A DNA stretch of 64,000 nt from Bacillota bacterium (GTDB lineage: Bacteria; Bacillota; Clostridia; Christensenellales; Aristaeellaceae), in NCBI GenBank assembly GCA_023398575.1, contig JAEWSC010000003.1, positions 1-64,000 on the forward strand, in the 5' to 3' direction. Below the pieces are notes generated by a model that saw nothing but the letters and a program-made list of their open reading frames with translations, was not told the origin of the DNA and did not search any database. The stretch's first letter is position 1; every line of letters starts with the position of its first letter. The position numbers and the translations under genes were made by a program. This document shows positions 49,995 through 58,015 of the stretch, in pieces.

Positions 49995-50720
49995 TTACAC
50001 CAAGTTGATCTCATCACGCACACAGCGGCCCAGGCATACGACCTCATTGAGTGCATAGGTTTCAGCGCTGTACTCCCGGTCATAGCTTTGCAAAAGGATA
50101 TGAAAGTTTTCCAGCCGTTTTACCTTACGCAGAACACGACGGCCCTTCACCTCCACCAGCATGATGGCCCCATCGATTGGGCTGCCGGCCGGGACCACAA
50201 GCACCAGGTCGCCTTGACAAACACGGAAGCCGCGAAGAGCGTCATCTGGAACCAGATAATAGTATACCTTGTCCGGTGAAGCGTTTTCAATCTGGCCATT
50301 GAGAACAGGTAAAAGCTTATGGTCAATTTCCTTCATCACCGCATTATACACCGGCACACGCTTTAGCACGCTGGTCAGCGCATCCAGCCAGATGGAGCCA
50401 CCAATCCCGTCATCGCTGCTGGCCACTGTGGCCGCTTCCTTTTTCGCCTTGCTCTCTTGCACAGCCTTATTGATGGCCGGCTGCACGGTCTGCAAATCGA
50501 CGGTGGCGGCAATATCATCCAATGTGAAGTCAGCTTCCGTCTGCTGCTTGAGGCCAATGGTTTTCAAAATACGCCGTGCATGATCGTCAGCAATAATGCG
50601 CGTGCCCGCTTCCACATCCATCAAAAAGCTTTCAGCAACACCGCACTTTTTCGCCACCTGCTTATGGGAAAGCCCCTGGCGCAGTCTCTCGGTCTTTAAC
50701 AAATCGCCCAATCTGCTCAT
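49995..50720 (-). CDS. XRE-family regulator with degenerate S24-like C-terminal domain
   Basis: A 241-residue regulator. Residues 1-60 are a helix-turn-helix (LGDLLKTERLRQGLSHKQVA, then KKCGVAESFLMDVEAG). A linker of about 70 residues is followed by a LexA/S24-like beta domain (YLVPDDALRGFRVCQGDLVL, then PIDGAIMLVEVKGRRVLRKV). The S24 nucleophile normally in DDSM is Ala161 here (DDAL), so self-cleavage is not expected, though Lys residues of the later motif remain. It may sense a ligand or damage without cleavage, or be a former prophage-type repressor. The ATG at 50720 follows GGAGGAGC. Confidence 0.8.
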   Translation of the reverse strand: MSRLGDLLKTERLRQGLSHKQVAKKCGVAESFLMDVEAGTRIIADDHARRILKTIGLKQQTEADFTLDDIAATVDLQTVQPAINKAVQESKAKKEAATVASSDDGIGGSIWLDALTSVLKRVPVYNAVMKEIDHKLLPVLNGQIENASPDKVYYYLVPDDALRGFRVCQGDLVLVVPAGSPIDGAIMLVEVKGRRVLRKVKRLENFHILLQSYDREYSAETYALNEVVCLGRCVRDEINLV

Positions 50721-50750
50721 ATATGCTCCTCCTGTAATAACTATCCGTTC

Positions 50751-51134
50751 TTATTCCGTTACAATATCATAAGACCAGTCGATAATCCCGCCAAAATCAT
50801 ACACCTTTGTGTATCCCATTTGGATAAGTTCCAGACTCGCGCTCTTGCTTCGGTTACCGCTGCGGCAATATACCAATATCGTAGCATCTTTGTCGGGCAG
50901 GGAAATCGCCGCCTGGTTTTTGATTTCCGTATTTGGTAAAAGCATCGCGTTTTCAATATGCCCTTGGTCATATTCTTCCTTTGTACGCACATCCACAATC
51001 AAAACGCTTTGATCACCATCTATCATCTGCTTGGCTTCCTCAGCCGAAATCTTTATGTACTCCGCCGCCTTTTGCGGCGCTGCACAACTGGATAACAGCA
51101 GCATACAGCCAAGCACAATCAGAAGCTTCTTCAC
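50751..51134 (-). CDS. rhodanese-domain lipoprotein
   Basis: A 127-residue exported protein. The signal peptide ends in lipobox LLSSC (Cys17), followed by a single rhodanese domain: ISAEEAKQMI, VLIVDVRTKEEYDQGHIENA, and the active-site loop VYCRSGNRSKSA with Cys90. It could transfer sulfur or act in redox chemistry outside the membrane. The start is the GTG at 51134 with GGGGGGAG six bases before it; the ATG at 51152 lies upstream of that site. Confidence 0.88.
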   Translation of the reverse strand: MKKLLIVLGCMLLLSSCAAPQKAAEYIKISAEEAKQMIDGDQSVLIVDVRTKEEYDQGHIENAMLLPNTEIKNQAAISLPDKDATILVYCRSGNRSKSASLELIQMGYTKVYDFGGIIDWSYDIVTE

Positions 51135-51332
51135 GTGATACTCCCCCCTCATTCATCAGCCATGCCAGTATACCACAATCCGCCAGCAGAAAAAAGATTG
51201 TCCAGCCAGCCAACCCTGTTAAAAAATCTGCACACCATGTGGGAAAAGCCTTTTCCCACCCGTGAAATTGTGCTATACTACGCAGTGTGTGTTTTTTGCC
51301 AGAACATTTTCCGGTAAGGAGGAAACAATTCG

Positions 51333-52025
51333 ATGCAATACTCCAGAGAAGTGGAAGAAATGGTATGCGTCAAAAAGGGCCCGAACCATGGCCCCGCCCC
51401 CATCCCCGAAGAGGGCAAATGGGTACAAGCCCGTGAAATCAAGGATATATCTGGCCTGACCCACGGTGTGGGCTGGTGCGCACCCCAGCAGGGCGCCTGC
51501 AAACTGACCCTGAACGTGAAGGACGGCGTGATTCAGGAAGCGCTGGTGGAAACCATCGGCTGCTCCGGCATGACTCACTCCGCCGCTATGGCCGCCGAGT
51601 TCCTCCCCGGCAAAACAGTGTTGGAAGCCCTGAATACCGACCTTGTCTGCGACGCTATCAACACCGCCATGCGCGAATTGTTCCTGCAGATCGCCTATGG
51701 CCGCACCCAATCCGCCTTCTCTGAGGACGGTCTGCCCATCGGCGCCGGTCTGGAAGACCTGGGCAAGGGCCTGCGCAGCCAGGTTGGCACCATGTACGGC
51801 ACGCTGGAAAAAGGCGTCCGTTACCTGGAAATGGCTGAAGGCTATGTACTGAAAATCGCCTTGGACGAAAACAAAGAAGTTATCGGCTACCAGTTTGTCC
51901 ACCTGGGCAAAATGCTGGAAGCCATTAAGAAAGGCGTAGACCCCAAGGAAGCCTATGAAAAGAACGTGGGCACCTATGGCCGTTTCGCCGAAGCGAAAGA
52001 ATATATCGATCCCCGCCACAAGTAA
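51333..52025 (+). CDS. iron-sulfur cluster assembly scaffold protein SufE2-like (IscU-like)
   Basis: A 230-residue protein of the IscU/SufE2-like group that pairs with GGGtGRT proteins in gut anaerobes. GVGWCAPQQGACKLTLNVKDG and VETIGCSGMTHSAAMAAEFL carry cysteines suitable for an iron-sulfur site, and VLEALNTDLVCDAINTAMRE supplies another. The start ATG at 51333 follows AAGGAGGAAACAATTCG. It lies 28 bases before the GGGtGRT gene. The recipient of any cluster is not known. Confidence 0.85.
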   Translation: MQYSREVEEMVCVKKGPNHGPAPIPEEGKWVQAREIKDISGLTHGVGWCAPQQGACKLTLNVKDGVIQEALVETIGCSGMTHSAAMAAEFLPGKTVLEALNTDLVCDAINTAMRELFLQIAYGRTQSAFSEDGLPIGAGLEDLGKGLRSQVGTMYGTLEKGVRYLEMAEGYVLKIALDENKEVIGYQFVHLGKMLEAIKKGVDPKEAYEKNVGTYGRFAEAKEYIDPRHK

Positions 52026-52053
52026 TACAGCGCAAGGATGAGGTGAGAAAGCA

Positions 52054-53052
52054 ATGGCAACGTTTGAAGGATATGAAAGACGCATCGCAAAAATCGAAAA
52101 GGTGCTGGCCGAGTACGGCTTTTCCTCGCTGGATGAGGTTAACGAAATGCTCCTGAAGAAGGGCATCGACGTAGGCGCCATCGTCCGGGGCATTCAGCCC
52201 ATCGCCTTTGAAAACGCTGTGTGGGCCTACACCCTGGGTGCCGGCATCGCAGTGAAAAAGGGCATTACTACCGCCTCCCCCGCCGCCGAAGCCATCGGCC
52301 TTGGCTTGCAGGCTTTCTGCATTCCCGGTTCCGTAGCCGATCAGCGTGTTGTTGGTATAGGTCATGGTAACCTGGCCGCCATGCTGCTGCGTGAAGAGAC
52401 AAAGTGCTTCTGCTTCCTGGCCGGCCACGAGAGCTTTGCCGCCGCAGAAGGCGCTATCGGTATCGCTCGCACCGCCAACAAGGTCCGCAAGGAGCCCCTG
52501 CGCGTGATCTTGAATGGCCTGGGCAAGGACGCAGCTTATGTCATCAGCCGTGTGAACGGCTTCACCTATGTGAAGACCCAGTACGATTACTACACCGGCG
52601 ACCTGAAGGTGGAAAAGGAAACCGCCTTCTCCAGCGGTGAAAAATCCAAGGTTCGCGTGTATGGCGCTGATGATGTCAGCGAAGGCGTGGCCATCATGAT
52701 CAAAGAGGGTGTGGACGTTTCCATCACCGGCAACTCCACCAACCCCACCCGCTTCCAGCACCCCGTAGCCGGCACCTACAAGAAGTGGTCTGTGGAAAAC
52801 AAAAAGAACTACTTCTCCGTGGCTTCCGGCGGCGGCACTGGCCGTACCCTGCATCCCGACAACATGGGCGCCGGCCCCGCCAGCTATGGCATGACCGACA
52901 CCATGGGCCGCATGCACTCCGATGCCCAGTTCGCCGGCTCCTCCTCCGTGCCTGCTCACGTAGAAATGATGGGCCTCATCGGTATGGGCAACAACCCCAT
53001 GGTTGGCGCCACTGTAGCCGTTGCCGTGGCCATCGAGGAGCACAGCAGGTAA
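52054..53052 (+). CDS. GGGtGRT protein
   Basis: A 332-residue member of the family named for the motif SVASGGGTGRTLHP, seen here. GHESFAAAEGAIGIARTANK, YVISRVNGFTYVKTQYDYY and GIGHGNLAAMLLREETKCF are also strongly conserved-looking. Function unknown; it always seems to sit beside the SufE2-like gene. Codons are strongly C/G-ending, so the gene is highly expressed. The last 96 bp (from 52959) recur at 55164, across an AT-rich insertion. The intact protein ends EEHSR, the repeated copy EEHSK. Confidence 0.88.
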   Translation: MATFEGYERRIAKIEKVLAEYGFSSLDEVNEMLLKKGIDVGAIVRGIQPIAFENAVWAYTLGAGIAVKKGITTASPAAEAIGLGLQAFCIPGSVADQRVVGIGHGNLAAMLLREETKCFCFLAGHESFAAAEGAIGIARTANKVRKEPLRVILNGLGKDAAYVISRVNGFTYVKTQYDYYTGDLKVEKETAFSSGEKSKVRVYGADDVSEGVAIMIKEGVDVSITGNSTNPTRFQHPVAGTYKKWSVENKKNYFSVASGGGTGRTLHPDNMGAGPASYGMTDTMGRMHSDAQFAGSSSVPAHVEMMGLIGMGNNPMVGATVAVAVAIEEHSR

Positions 53053-53054
53053 TA
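52959..53054 (+). repeat. left copy of 96-bp direct repeat (GGGtGRT 3' end)
   Basis: This 96-bp segment covers the last 31 codons, the stop and two bases of the GGGtGRT gene. It matches 55164-55259 at 87 of 96 positions by hand count. Seven of the nine differences are silent third-position changes; the others are the boundary codon GTA/GCA and the last codon AGG/AAG. The pattern shows both copies evolved as coding sequence. Confidence 0.9.
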
Positions 53055-53061
53055 TTCATAC

Positions 53062-53096
53062 AAAAAGAGATCTTCGACATGAAGGTCTCTTTTTTA
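53062..53096 (+). terminator. terminator after the intact GGGtGRT gene
   Basis: AGAGATCTTC (53066-53075) and GAAGGTCTCT (53081-53090) form a 10-bp stem with one wobble, followed by TTTTTT. A different terminator follows the second copy of the gene end at 55292. Confidence 0.8.
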
Positions 53097-53252
53097 TGTT
53101 TATTTTCTCATATAGGTATGATAAAAAGATAAATCTCATCTATATAGAGGAGGTAAAAGCATTTTTCGCAGTTTTTCGACAACTCAAGCCTTACGGAGAG
53201 CCCTATAATACATCAATTCCTTTGATGAGCCGTACTATAGATCGATTTATGA

Positions 53253-53258
53253 TATAAT
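53253..53258 (+). promoter_or_regulatory. candidate -10 of the cassette genes
   Basis: TATAAT lies 24 bases before the nucleotidyltransferase start. No good -35 is seen at 16-18 bp. The stretch 53097-53250 contains only a short frame ending YNTSIPLMSRTIDRFMI without a ribosome site in place. Confidence 0.4.
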
Positions 53259-53281
53259 AACTCCTAAGGGGAGGGAAAATA

Positions 53282-53668
53282 ATGAAGGGCTGGATGAATG
53301 AAGGATGGTTTTCAAATAAATTCCATCATCAGTTAGCCCAAGAACTTAAAGAGTTTGTTGAGATAGTGAACAATAAGCTAAATATTGAGGCAGTATTTAT
53401 TGTCGGTTCTTTTGCCGATGGAACAAATAATGAAGCATCAGATCTGGATATTATTGTTGTATCGTCAGATTTTAATTATTATTGCTTGAATACAAGGAGA
53501 AAGATTCTTTCTGGCTTAATCAAAAAAAGTTCTGTAAAAATCGACCTATATTGTTACACTACTCAAGAGTATATATCAATGTGCAATGATGAAATATGGA
53601 AAAACAAGGCAAGAGTTGAGGTGTGGAAAAATGAACATGAAAAAGATACTAGCGGAATTATTAAATGA
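53282..53668 (+). CDS. minimal nucleotidyltransferase (MNT-type, Pol-beta superfamily)
   Basis: A 128-residue protein with the core of the MNT nucleotidyltransferase fold: IVGSFADGTNNEASDLDII holds GS (42-43) and Asp54/Asp56, and the third acidic residue Asp88 is in VKIDLY. Such small enzymes often act as antitoxins that AMPylate a HEPN toxin. The start ATG follows GGGGAGGGAAAATA. It overlaps the next gene by 38 bases, so the two are coupled. AT-rich codon use differs from all flanking genes, consistent with horizontal origin. Confidence 0.85.
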   Translation: MKGWMNEGWFSNKFHHQLAQELKEFVEIVNNKLNIEAVFIVGSFADGTNNEASDLDIIVVSSDFNYYCLNTRRKILSGLIKKSSVKIDLYCYTTQEYISMCNDEIWKNKARVEVWKNEHEKDTSGIIK

Positions 53669-55064
53669 CTTGTGCCAATACGTTGATCGATCACTATCTG
53701 GACAACATATTAATTATAGAGATTTTTCAGAAGCTACAATTGCCCTTGTTAATGTAGACCAGAAACTGTCTCTTGACGCCTTAAACCAAGCTGCACTGCG
53801 ACTACTAATTAATAAGAGTGAGAGCTTTCTGCGATCTAAATATGCTAATTTTTATATTGCTTGGTACTACCTACCGACAAATGTTTACAAGCATGAAGTT
53901 GATGAATTAACCAATAACATATCAACGGCGAATATTCAAATAACTCAGTTCAGAAGCAGGATGGCTTTATGCCAAGCACTTCAGTTTTCTTTGGATTCGT
54001 CCGAAGATGGCTACTTCTTTTCACGTGGCGATTCAATCATTAGAGCAGTCTCAAATTTCCTTCTATATCCATTTGAGTTTGATCTTAATGCTTTGGTCTA
54101 TTTGATTCTTAATTATTACCAAGCACTCAAGGAATATGAATTACTTGATGATAATACCTATAGTAAAAGATGTACTGAAAATATTAATCATTGTGAGTTG
54201 TTATTTTACAAAATCTTAAGTAACAATGGAGCGGTTAATTCGATTAGGGCAAGCCGTCAGCTAAACGCGTTTTGGAACTCAACTGTTCCTGCAGATATGC
54301 ATCTGAATTCTGATATACTGATTTCGTTCACGAATAGCTCTGTGAGCGATGTAGACCGATGGGTTCTTATTAGCCTTTTTAAGACTGATCCACTTAATGC
54401 AGATCAATTACTGCGAGACAACTATTCAAAAATATTCAACCGAGCGTATGGAAATAGAAAAAAGGATATATTAAATATCCGTCTTCTAGTTGCATCCATA
54501 AATTGTTCTTGCGATAATGATGTGACAAGTGAAGGGATTTTCATATCAGTAACACAAGAAGGCCAACCAATTCATCACGATCTTAAGCACTTTTTTAATA
54601 ATTATCTTGAGATCGGTCTTGAAGAATGTAGTCAAGCAGAAATTGCTCTCCTTGAAAGCTACAGTGATACACAATTGCGAAGTAAGGTTGCGGCTTGCTT
54701 AATCAATGTCGACCCTGCGGAAGTCGCAAGACAAATGAGAAAACCGCATGGAGCTTTAGAAATTGCGGATATGGAGATTCAGTTTCGTGAAAATAAGGAA
54801 CTGAAGTACCTGTGTATGCCCTTTAAAACAGGTATAGAAATTAAGGGGTCATCTGTCCCCGAAAATATCGCATATCAAGTATATAAGCCTTTTTCTCATT
54901 TTGGGAATCAGTGCATGGTAGTTTTTGTTTCTGTAAAACCTTGTAGTTTGGGTCTTGACGCATACATTAAACGTATGAGTCGACAGCAGCCTAATTGGAA
55001 AGTGGGAATTTTGCAATCCCATCAGTTAGGTAGGCTACTCAAACTTAATCAGCAGCTAAATTGA
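53631..55064 (+). CDS. 477-residue protein of unknown family, partner of the MNT nucleotidyltransferase
   Basis: A 477-residue, mostly helical soluble protein not recognised as a known family. No signal or membrane segment. Two weak features: an R-x6-H word (Arg180-His187, RCTENINH) like the HEPN RNase motif, and a C-terminal region of about 375-470 with alternating strands. There Asp380 (EIADMEI), Glu403 and Lys405 (GIEIKG) are spaced like a PD-(D/E)XK nuclease core, then VFVSVKP and WKVGILQSHQLGRLL. Either reading is tentative. The ATG at 53631 follows GAGGTGTGG; upstream frame overlaps the nucleotidyltransferase. Probably an effector/toxin partner. Confidence 0.6.
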   Translation: MNMKKILAELLNDLCQYVDRSLSGQHINYRDFSEATIALVNVDQKLSLDALNQAALRLLINKSESFLRSKYANFYIAWYYLPTNVYKHEVDELTNNISTANIQITQFRSRMALCQALQFSLDSSEDGYFFSRGDSIIRAVSNFLLYPFEFDLNALVYLILNYYQALKEYELLDDNTYSKRCTENINHCELLFYKILSNNGAVNSIRASRQLNAFWNSTVPADMHLNSDILISFTNSSVSDVDRWVLISLFKTDPLNADQLLRDNYSKIFNRAYGNRKKDILNIRLLVASINCSCDNDVTSEGIFISVTQEGQPIHHDLKHFFNNYLEIGLEECSQAEIALLESYSDTQLRSKVAACLINVDPAEVARQMRKPHGALEIADMEIQFRENKELKYLCMPFKTGIEIKGSSVPENIAYQVYKPFSHFGNQCMVVFVSVKPCSLGLDAYIKRMSRQQPNWKVGILQSHQLGRLLKLNQQLN

Positions 55065-55113
55065 AAATATATTTTTAACTACAAGATAATCAGATTGGGA
55101 ATAATCAAGTTGG

Positions 55114-55139
55114 TAAACACTTTTGTACAAGTGCGTTTA
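55114..55139. repeat. imperfect inverted repeat next to the right junction
   Basis: TAAACACTT (55114-55122) and AAGTGCGTTTA (55129-55139) pair with a two-base gap, around TTGTAC. There is no T run, so it is not a clear terminator. It lies 25 bases before the right copy of the gene end and could be a recombination or regulatory site. Confidence 0.35.
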
Positions 55140-55163
55140 TCTTGTGATAAATGAAATCATTAA

Positions 55164-55259
55164 CGCAGAAATGATGGGTCTCATCGGCATGGGCAACAAC
55201 CCCATGGTCGGCGCCACCGTTGCTGTGGCCGTGGCCATCGAGGAGCACAGCAAGTAATA
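55164..55259 (+). pseudogene. second copy of the GGGtGRT 3' end (direct repeat)
   Basis: Encodes AEMMGLIGMGNNPMVGATVA and on to EEHSK-stop, the last 31 residues of the GGGtGRT protein, with no start or upstream part. It is followed by its own strong terminator. Its C- and G-ending codons resemble the body of the intact gene, so it may be the original host gene end, displaced when the cassette supplied a replacement end. That orientation is inference. Confidence 0.85.
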
Positions 55260-55291
55260 GCGCTGCGCGTTCCAAAAAGACATATGCACTC

Positions 55292-55323
55292 AAAAGGCCA
55301 GGCGAAAGCTTGGCCTTTTGTCA
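55292..55323 (+). terminator. terminator after the displaced GGGtGRT end
   Basis: AAAAGGCCA (55292-55300) and TGGCCTTTT (55311-55319) form a 9-bp stem with a GCGAAAGC-type loop; a T-rich tail follows. It is likely the ancestral terminator of the SufE2/GGGtGRT operon. Confidence 0.8.
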
Positions 55324-55421
55324 TATATACCCATTTCATTGTACGTCCTCTCTTGCAGTTGCGGCCCCTTTATGCTAAGATAGAAAAAAAGGAACAGAAA
55401 CCTATATTTTTTTACTCAATC

Positions 55422-55437
55422 TCGAAATCGTTTTCGA
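55422..55437 (+). promoter_or_regulatory. LacI-type operator palindrome before the GH94 gene
   Basis: TCGAAATCGTTTTCGA is a 16-bp palindrome with a CG centre; 14 of 16 positions are symmetric. It lies only 18 bases before the start codon, immediately upstream of AGGAGG, so a repressor there would block transcription. Confidence 0.65.
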
Positions 55438-55454
55438 TTAAAAGGAGGAGCCCT

Positions 55455-57845
55455 ATGCAGTATGGATATTTTGATGAAAAAGCACGCGAGTATGTGATCA
55501 CCAATCCGGACACCCCTGCCCCATGGGCCAACTATCTGGGTTCCCCGGAATACGGGGCCATCATCACCGTCAACGCCGGTGGCTACAGCTTTGTCAAATC
55601 TGGTGCGGCGGGACGCATACTGCGCTATACCTTCAATCAATTTGACGAACCGGGCCGCTACCTGTACCTGCGGGATGACCAGACAGGTGATTTCTGGTCG
55701 GCCACCTGGAAGCCGGTCGCCAAGCCGCTGACGGAGTACAAACCAGTCTGCCGCCACGGCACTGCCTATACTGCATTTGAAAGCGAATATGCCGGCATAC
55801 GCACCTGCGCGATATATTATGTGCCCATCGGCGCAGATCATGAGGTATGGCGGCTCACAGTTGAAAATACAGACTCCAAACCACGAAACATTTCCGCTTT
55901 CAGCTATTGCGAATTCACCAATGAAAATAATTACGAGCAGGATATGGTTAACCTGCAGTATACGCAGTTCATCAGCCGAACGGAGTTCAAAGGCGATTAC
56001 ATCCTCCAGCACATCAACGAATTCTGTGAGGCGAATGCCAGTGGCTCCAATGGCCGCGAGCGCTTTATCGGACTGGTAGGTGCAAGCGTTACCAGTTCAA
56101 CCGGCCGCCGGGAGGCATTTCTGGGACGCCGCCGTTTCGATGCACCACAAGCGGTGCTGGATGGCCGCCTGGATAACAGCCAATGCTACAACGGCAATCC
56201 CTGCGGCGCGCTGCATGCTGCGCTTACACTTGAGCCTGGAGAAAAGTGCACATTGGTATACTTATTGGGGCAAAAAAGTGAAAAAGAAGCCCGCGCTCTT
56301 ATCGACCAATATGCTTCCTCACCTGCCAAAACAGTAGACGCCGAACTGTATTCGTTGAAAACCTATTGGCATAAGGAACTTGATAATCTGCATATCACAA
56401 CACCTGATGAGCGCTTTAACGCAATGGTCAATACCTGGAATGCATTCCAATGCTTCACCACTGTGGTATGGAGCCGGGCAGCCTCGCTGATGTACTGTGG
56501 CCAGCGCAATGGCTATGGCTACCGGGATACCGTGCAGGACATTCAAGGCATTATCCACTTGAATCCCGTACTGGCCAAGCAGCGCCTTACCTTTATGCTG
56601 TCGGCGCAGGTACACCACGGTGCGGGCCTGCCCCTCGTCAAATACAGTCACAATCCCGGCCATGAAGATACTCCCGAGCAGGAAAGCTACGTCAAGGAAA
56701 CAGGTCACCCTCATTACCGGGCGGACGACGCGCTGTGGCTTTTCCCCACGGTCTACAAGTATGTTGCGGAAACCGGTGACACCGCGTACCTAAATGAAGT
56801 GATCCCTTTTGCCGACAAAGAGGAAGGTTCGGTGCTCGAGCATTTGCGCCGGGCTATCCATTTTAGCATGACGCATCTTGGTCCCCACGGCATGCCGGCC
56901 GGCTTGCACGCGGATTGGAACGACTGCCTTCGCTTGGGTGAAAATGGGGAGAGTACCTTTGTGGCGTTCCAACTGTACTATGCCATGCAGCTGCTGCTTT
57001 TGCTTGACAAAACCAATTCTGATTACACCGCTTATTTGGAGGCGGAAAGTGAAAAGCTGCTATCCATCCTCAACGCGATATGCTTTGAGGGTGACCGGTT
57101 CATCCGCGGCTTTACAGAAGCAGGTGCTGTCATTGGCAGCAAAAAGCACAACGAAGCTGCCATGTGGCTCAACCCGCAAAGCTGGGCCGTCATCAGCGGA
57201 GGCGCAAAAGGCGCACAGGCCGAGAGCATCATGCAAACCGCCTACGATAAGCTCAACACGCCCTATGGTATGCAGCTCATGGCTCCCGCTTACCGGCATG
57301 AAGCCTTTGATGGTGCAAGAATGCTGCTTTTTAACCCCGGCACCAAGGAAAACGGCAGCGTTTTCTGCCAGCCCCAGGGCTGGACTATATTGGCGGAAGC
57401 ACTGCTGGGTCATGGCAACCGAGCCTTTGAAATATTTACAGAGTCTTCTCCCGCCAGTTTCAATGATAAAGCTGACCTGCGGGTAATCGAACCATATGTC
57501 CACGGGCAGTTTATAGAAGGTTCTGAAAGCCCCTTTGCTGGCCGCGGCCATGTGCACTGGCTCACTGGCACCGCCTCCACTGTTATGGTTGGCTGTGTGG
57601 AAGGCATACTGGGACTTCGCCCAACACCGGATGGCATTGTGATATCGCCCTCCATCCCCACTGCTTGGTCTGGCTTTACCATGCGCAAGGTCTTCCGGGG
57701 AAAGACGCTGCACATCAAGATAGATAATGCAGCACATAAGGAGAGCGGCGTCACCCGCCTTGTGCTCAATGGAAAAGAGCGCATTCCTGGTCTGATACGT
57801 GCAGATGAGCTTGCAGAGGAAAACGACCTGCTTGTGGTGATGTAA
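55455..57845 (+). CDS. GH94 glycoside phosphorylase (cellobiose phosphorylase-like)
   Basis: A 796-residue GH94 protein: N-terminal beta-sandwich (PAPWANYLGSPEYGAIITVN, YLRDDQTGDFWSATWKPV), then an (alpha/alpha)6 barrel with QRNGYGYRDTVQDIQGI, PHYRADDALWLFP, and the catalytic HADWNDCLRLG. The second Asp of DWND is residue 490, the number of the general acid in Cellulomonas cellobiose phosphorylase. NPQSWAVISG and GRGHVHWLTGTAST are further family motifs. It is cytosolic and would split an imported beta-disaccharide with phosphate. Cellobiose is most likely; chitobiose or laminaribiose types are possible. Start ATG after AAAGGAGGAGCCCT. Confidence 0.9.
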   Translation: MQYGYFDEKAREYVITNPDTPAPWANYLGSPEYGAIITVNAGGYSFVKSGAAGRILRYTFNQFDEPGRYLYLRDDQTGDFWSATWKPVAKPLTEYKPVCRHGTAYTAFESEYAGIRTCAIYYVPIGADHEVWRLTVENTDSKPRNISAFSYCEFTNENNYEQDMVNLQYTQFISRTEFKGDYILQHINEFCEANASGSNGRERFIGLVGASVTSSTGRREAFLGRRRFDAPQAVLDGRLDNSQCYNGNPCGALHAALTLEPGEKCTLVYLLGQKSEKEARALIDQYASSPAKTVDAELYSLKTYWHKELDNLHITTPDERFNAMVNTWNAFQCFTTVVWSRAASLMYCGQRNGYGYRDTVQDIQGIIHLNPVLAKQRLTFMLSAQVHHGAGLPLVKYSHNPGHEDTPEQESYVKETGHPHYRADDALWLFPTVYKYVAETGDTAYLNEVIPFADKEEGSVLEHLRRAIHFSMTHLGPHGMPAGLHADWNDCLRLGENGESTFVAFQLYYAMQLLLLLDKTNSDYTAYLEAESEKLLSILNAICFEGDRFIRGFTEAGAVIGSKKHNEAAMWLNPQSWAVISGGAKGAQAESIMQTAYDKLNTPYGMQLMAPAYRHEAFDGARMLLFNPGTKENGSVFCQPQGWTILAEALLGHGNRAFEIFTESSPASFNDKADLRVIEPYVHGQFIEGSESPFAGRGHVHWLTGTASTVMVGCVEGILGLRPTPDGIVISPSIPTAWSGFTMRKVFRGKTLHIKIDNAAHKESGVTRLVLNGKERIPGLIRADELAEENDLLVVM

Positions 57846-57905
57846 GCAGTTAAGCGCCACACACGGCAAAGCCATCTATCTTCGTGTATTATATATCCAG
57901 CCAAT

Positions 57906-57945
57906 AATGCCTGCCGCAGCGCTTTGTGCAGCAGGCATTATTTTT
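57906..57945 (+). terminator. terminator of the GH94 gene
   Basis: AATGCCTGC (57906-57914) and GCAGGCATT (57931-57939) form a 9-bp stem extended by inner GCA/TGC pairs; ATTTTTG follows. Confidence 0.85.
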
Positions 57946-58015
57946 GACATGTTCCCCTTGCCTGCGTCCTTTTATCTCTGTATGATATAAATGAATGTAT
58001 GGAGGAATAGCACAA

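Larger units (their letters stand above)
53055..55163. mobile_element. AT-rich two-gene insertion between duplicated gene ends
   Basis: This segment of about 2.1 kb lies exactly between the two copies of the 96-bp GGGtGRT gene end. It is visibly AT-rich, while both flanks are rich in GC-ending codons. It holds a terminator, a promoter, a nucleotidyltransferase gene and a 477-residue gene, and no integrase or transposase. It is therefore probably an acquired cassette moved by a recombinase acting in trans or by homologous exchange. Confidence 0.65.

Noticed and set aside
51925..53043. A 372-codon minus-strand open frame antisense to the GGGtGRT and SufE2-like genes
   Set aside because: Gly/His-rich translation with no ribosome site; it mirrors the strong codon bias of the plus-strand genes.
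53097..53257. Short plus-strand frame ending YNTSIPLMSRTIDRFMI ahead of the nucleotidyltransferase
   Set aside because: GAGGAGG lies inside the frame with no ATG, GTG or TTG at the right distance; too short to support.
53055..55163. Search for an integrase or transposase within the cassette
   Set aside because: None of the frames shows recombinase motifs; no terminal inverted repeats or short target duplications typical of an IS element were found.
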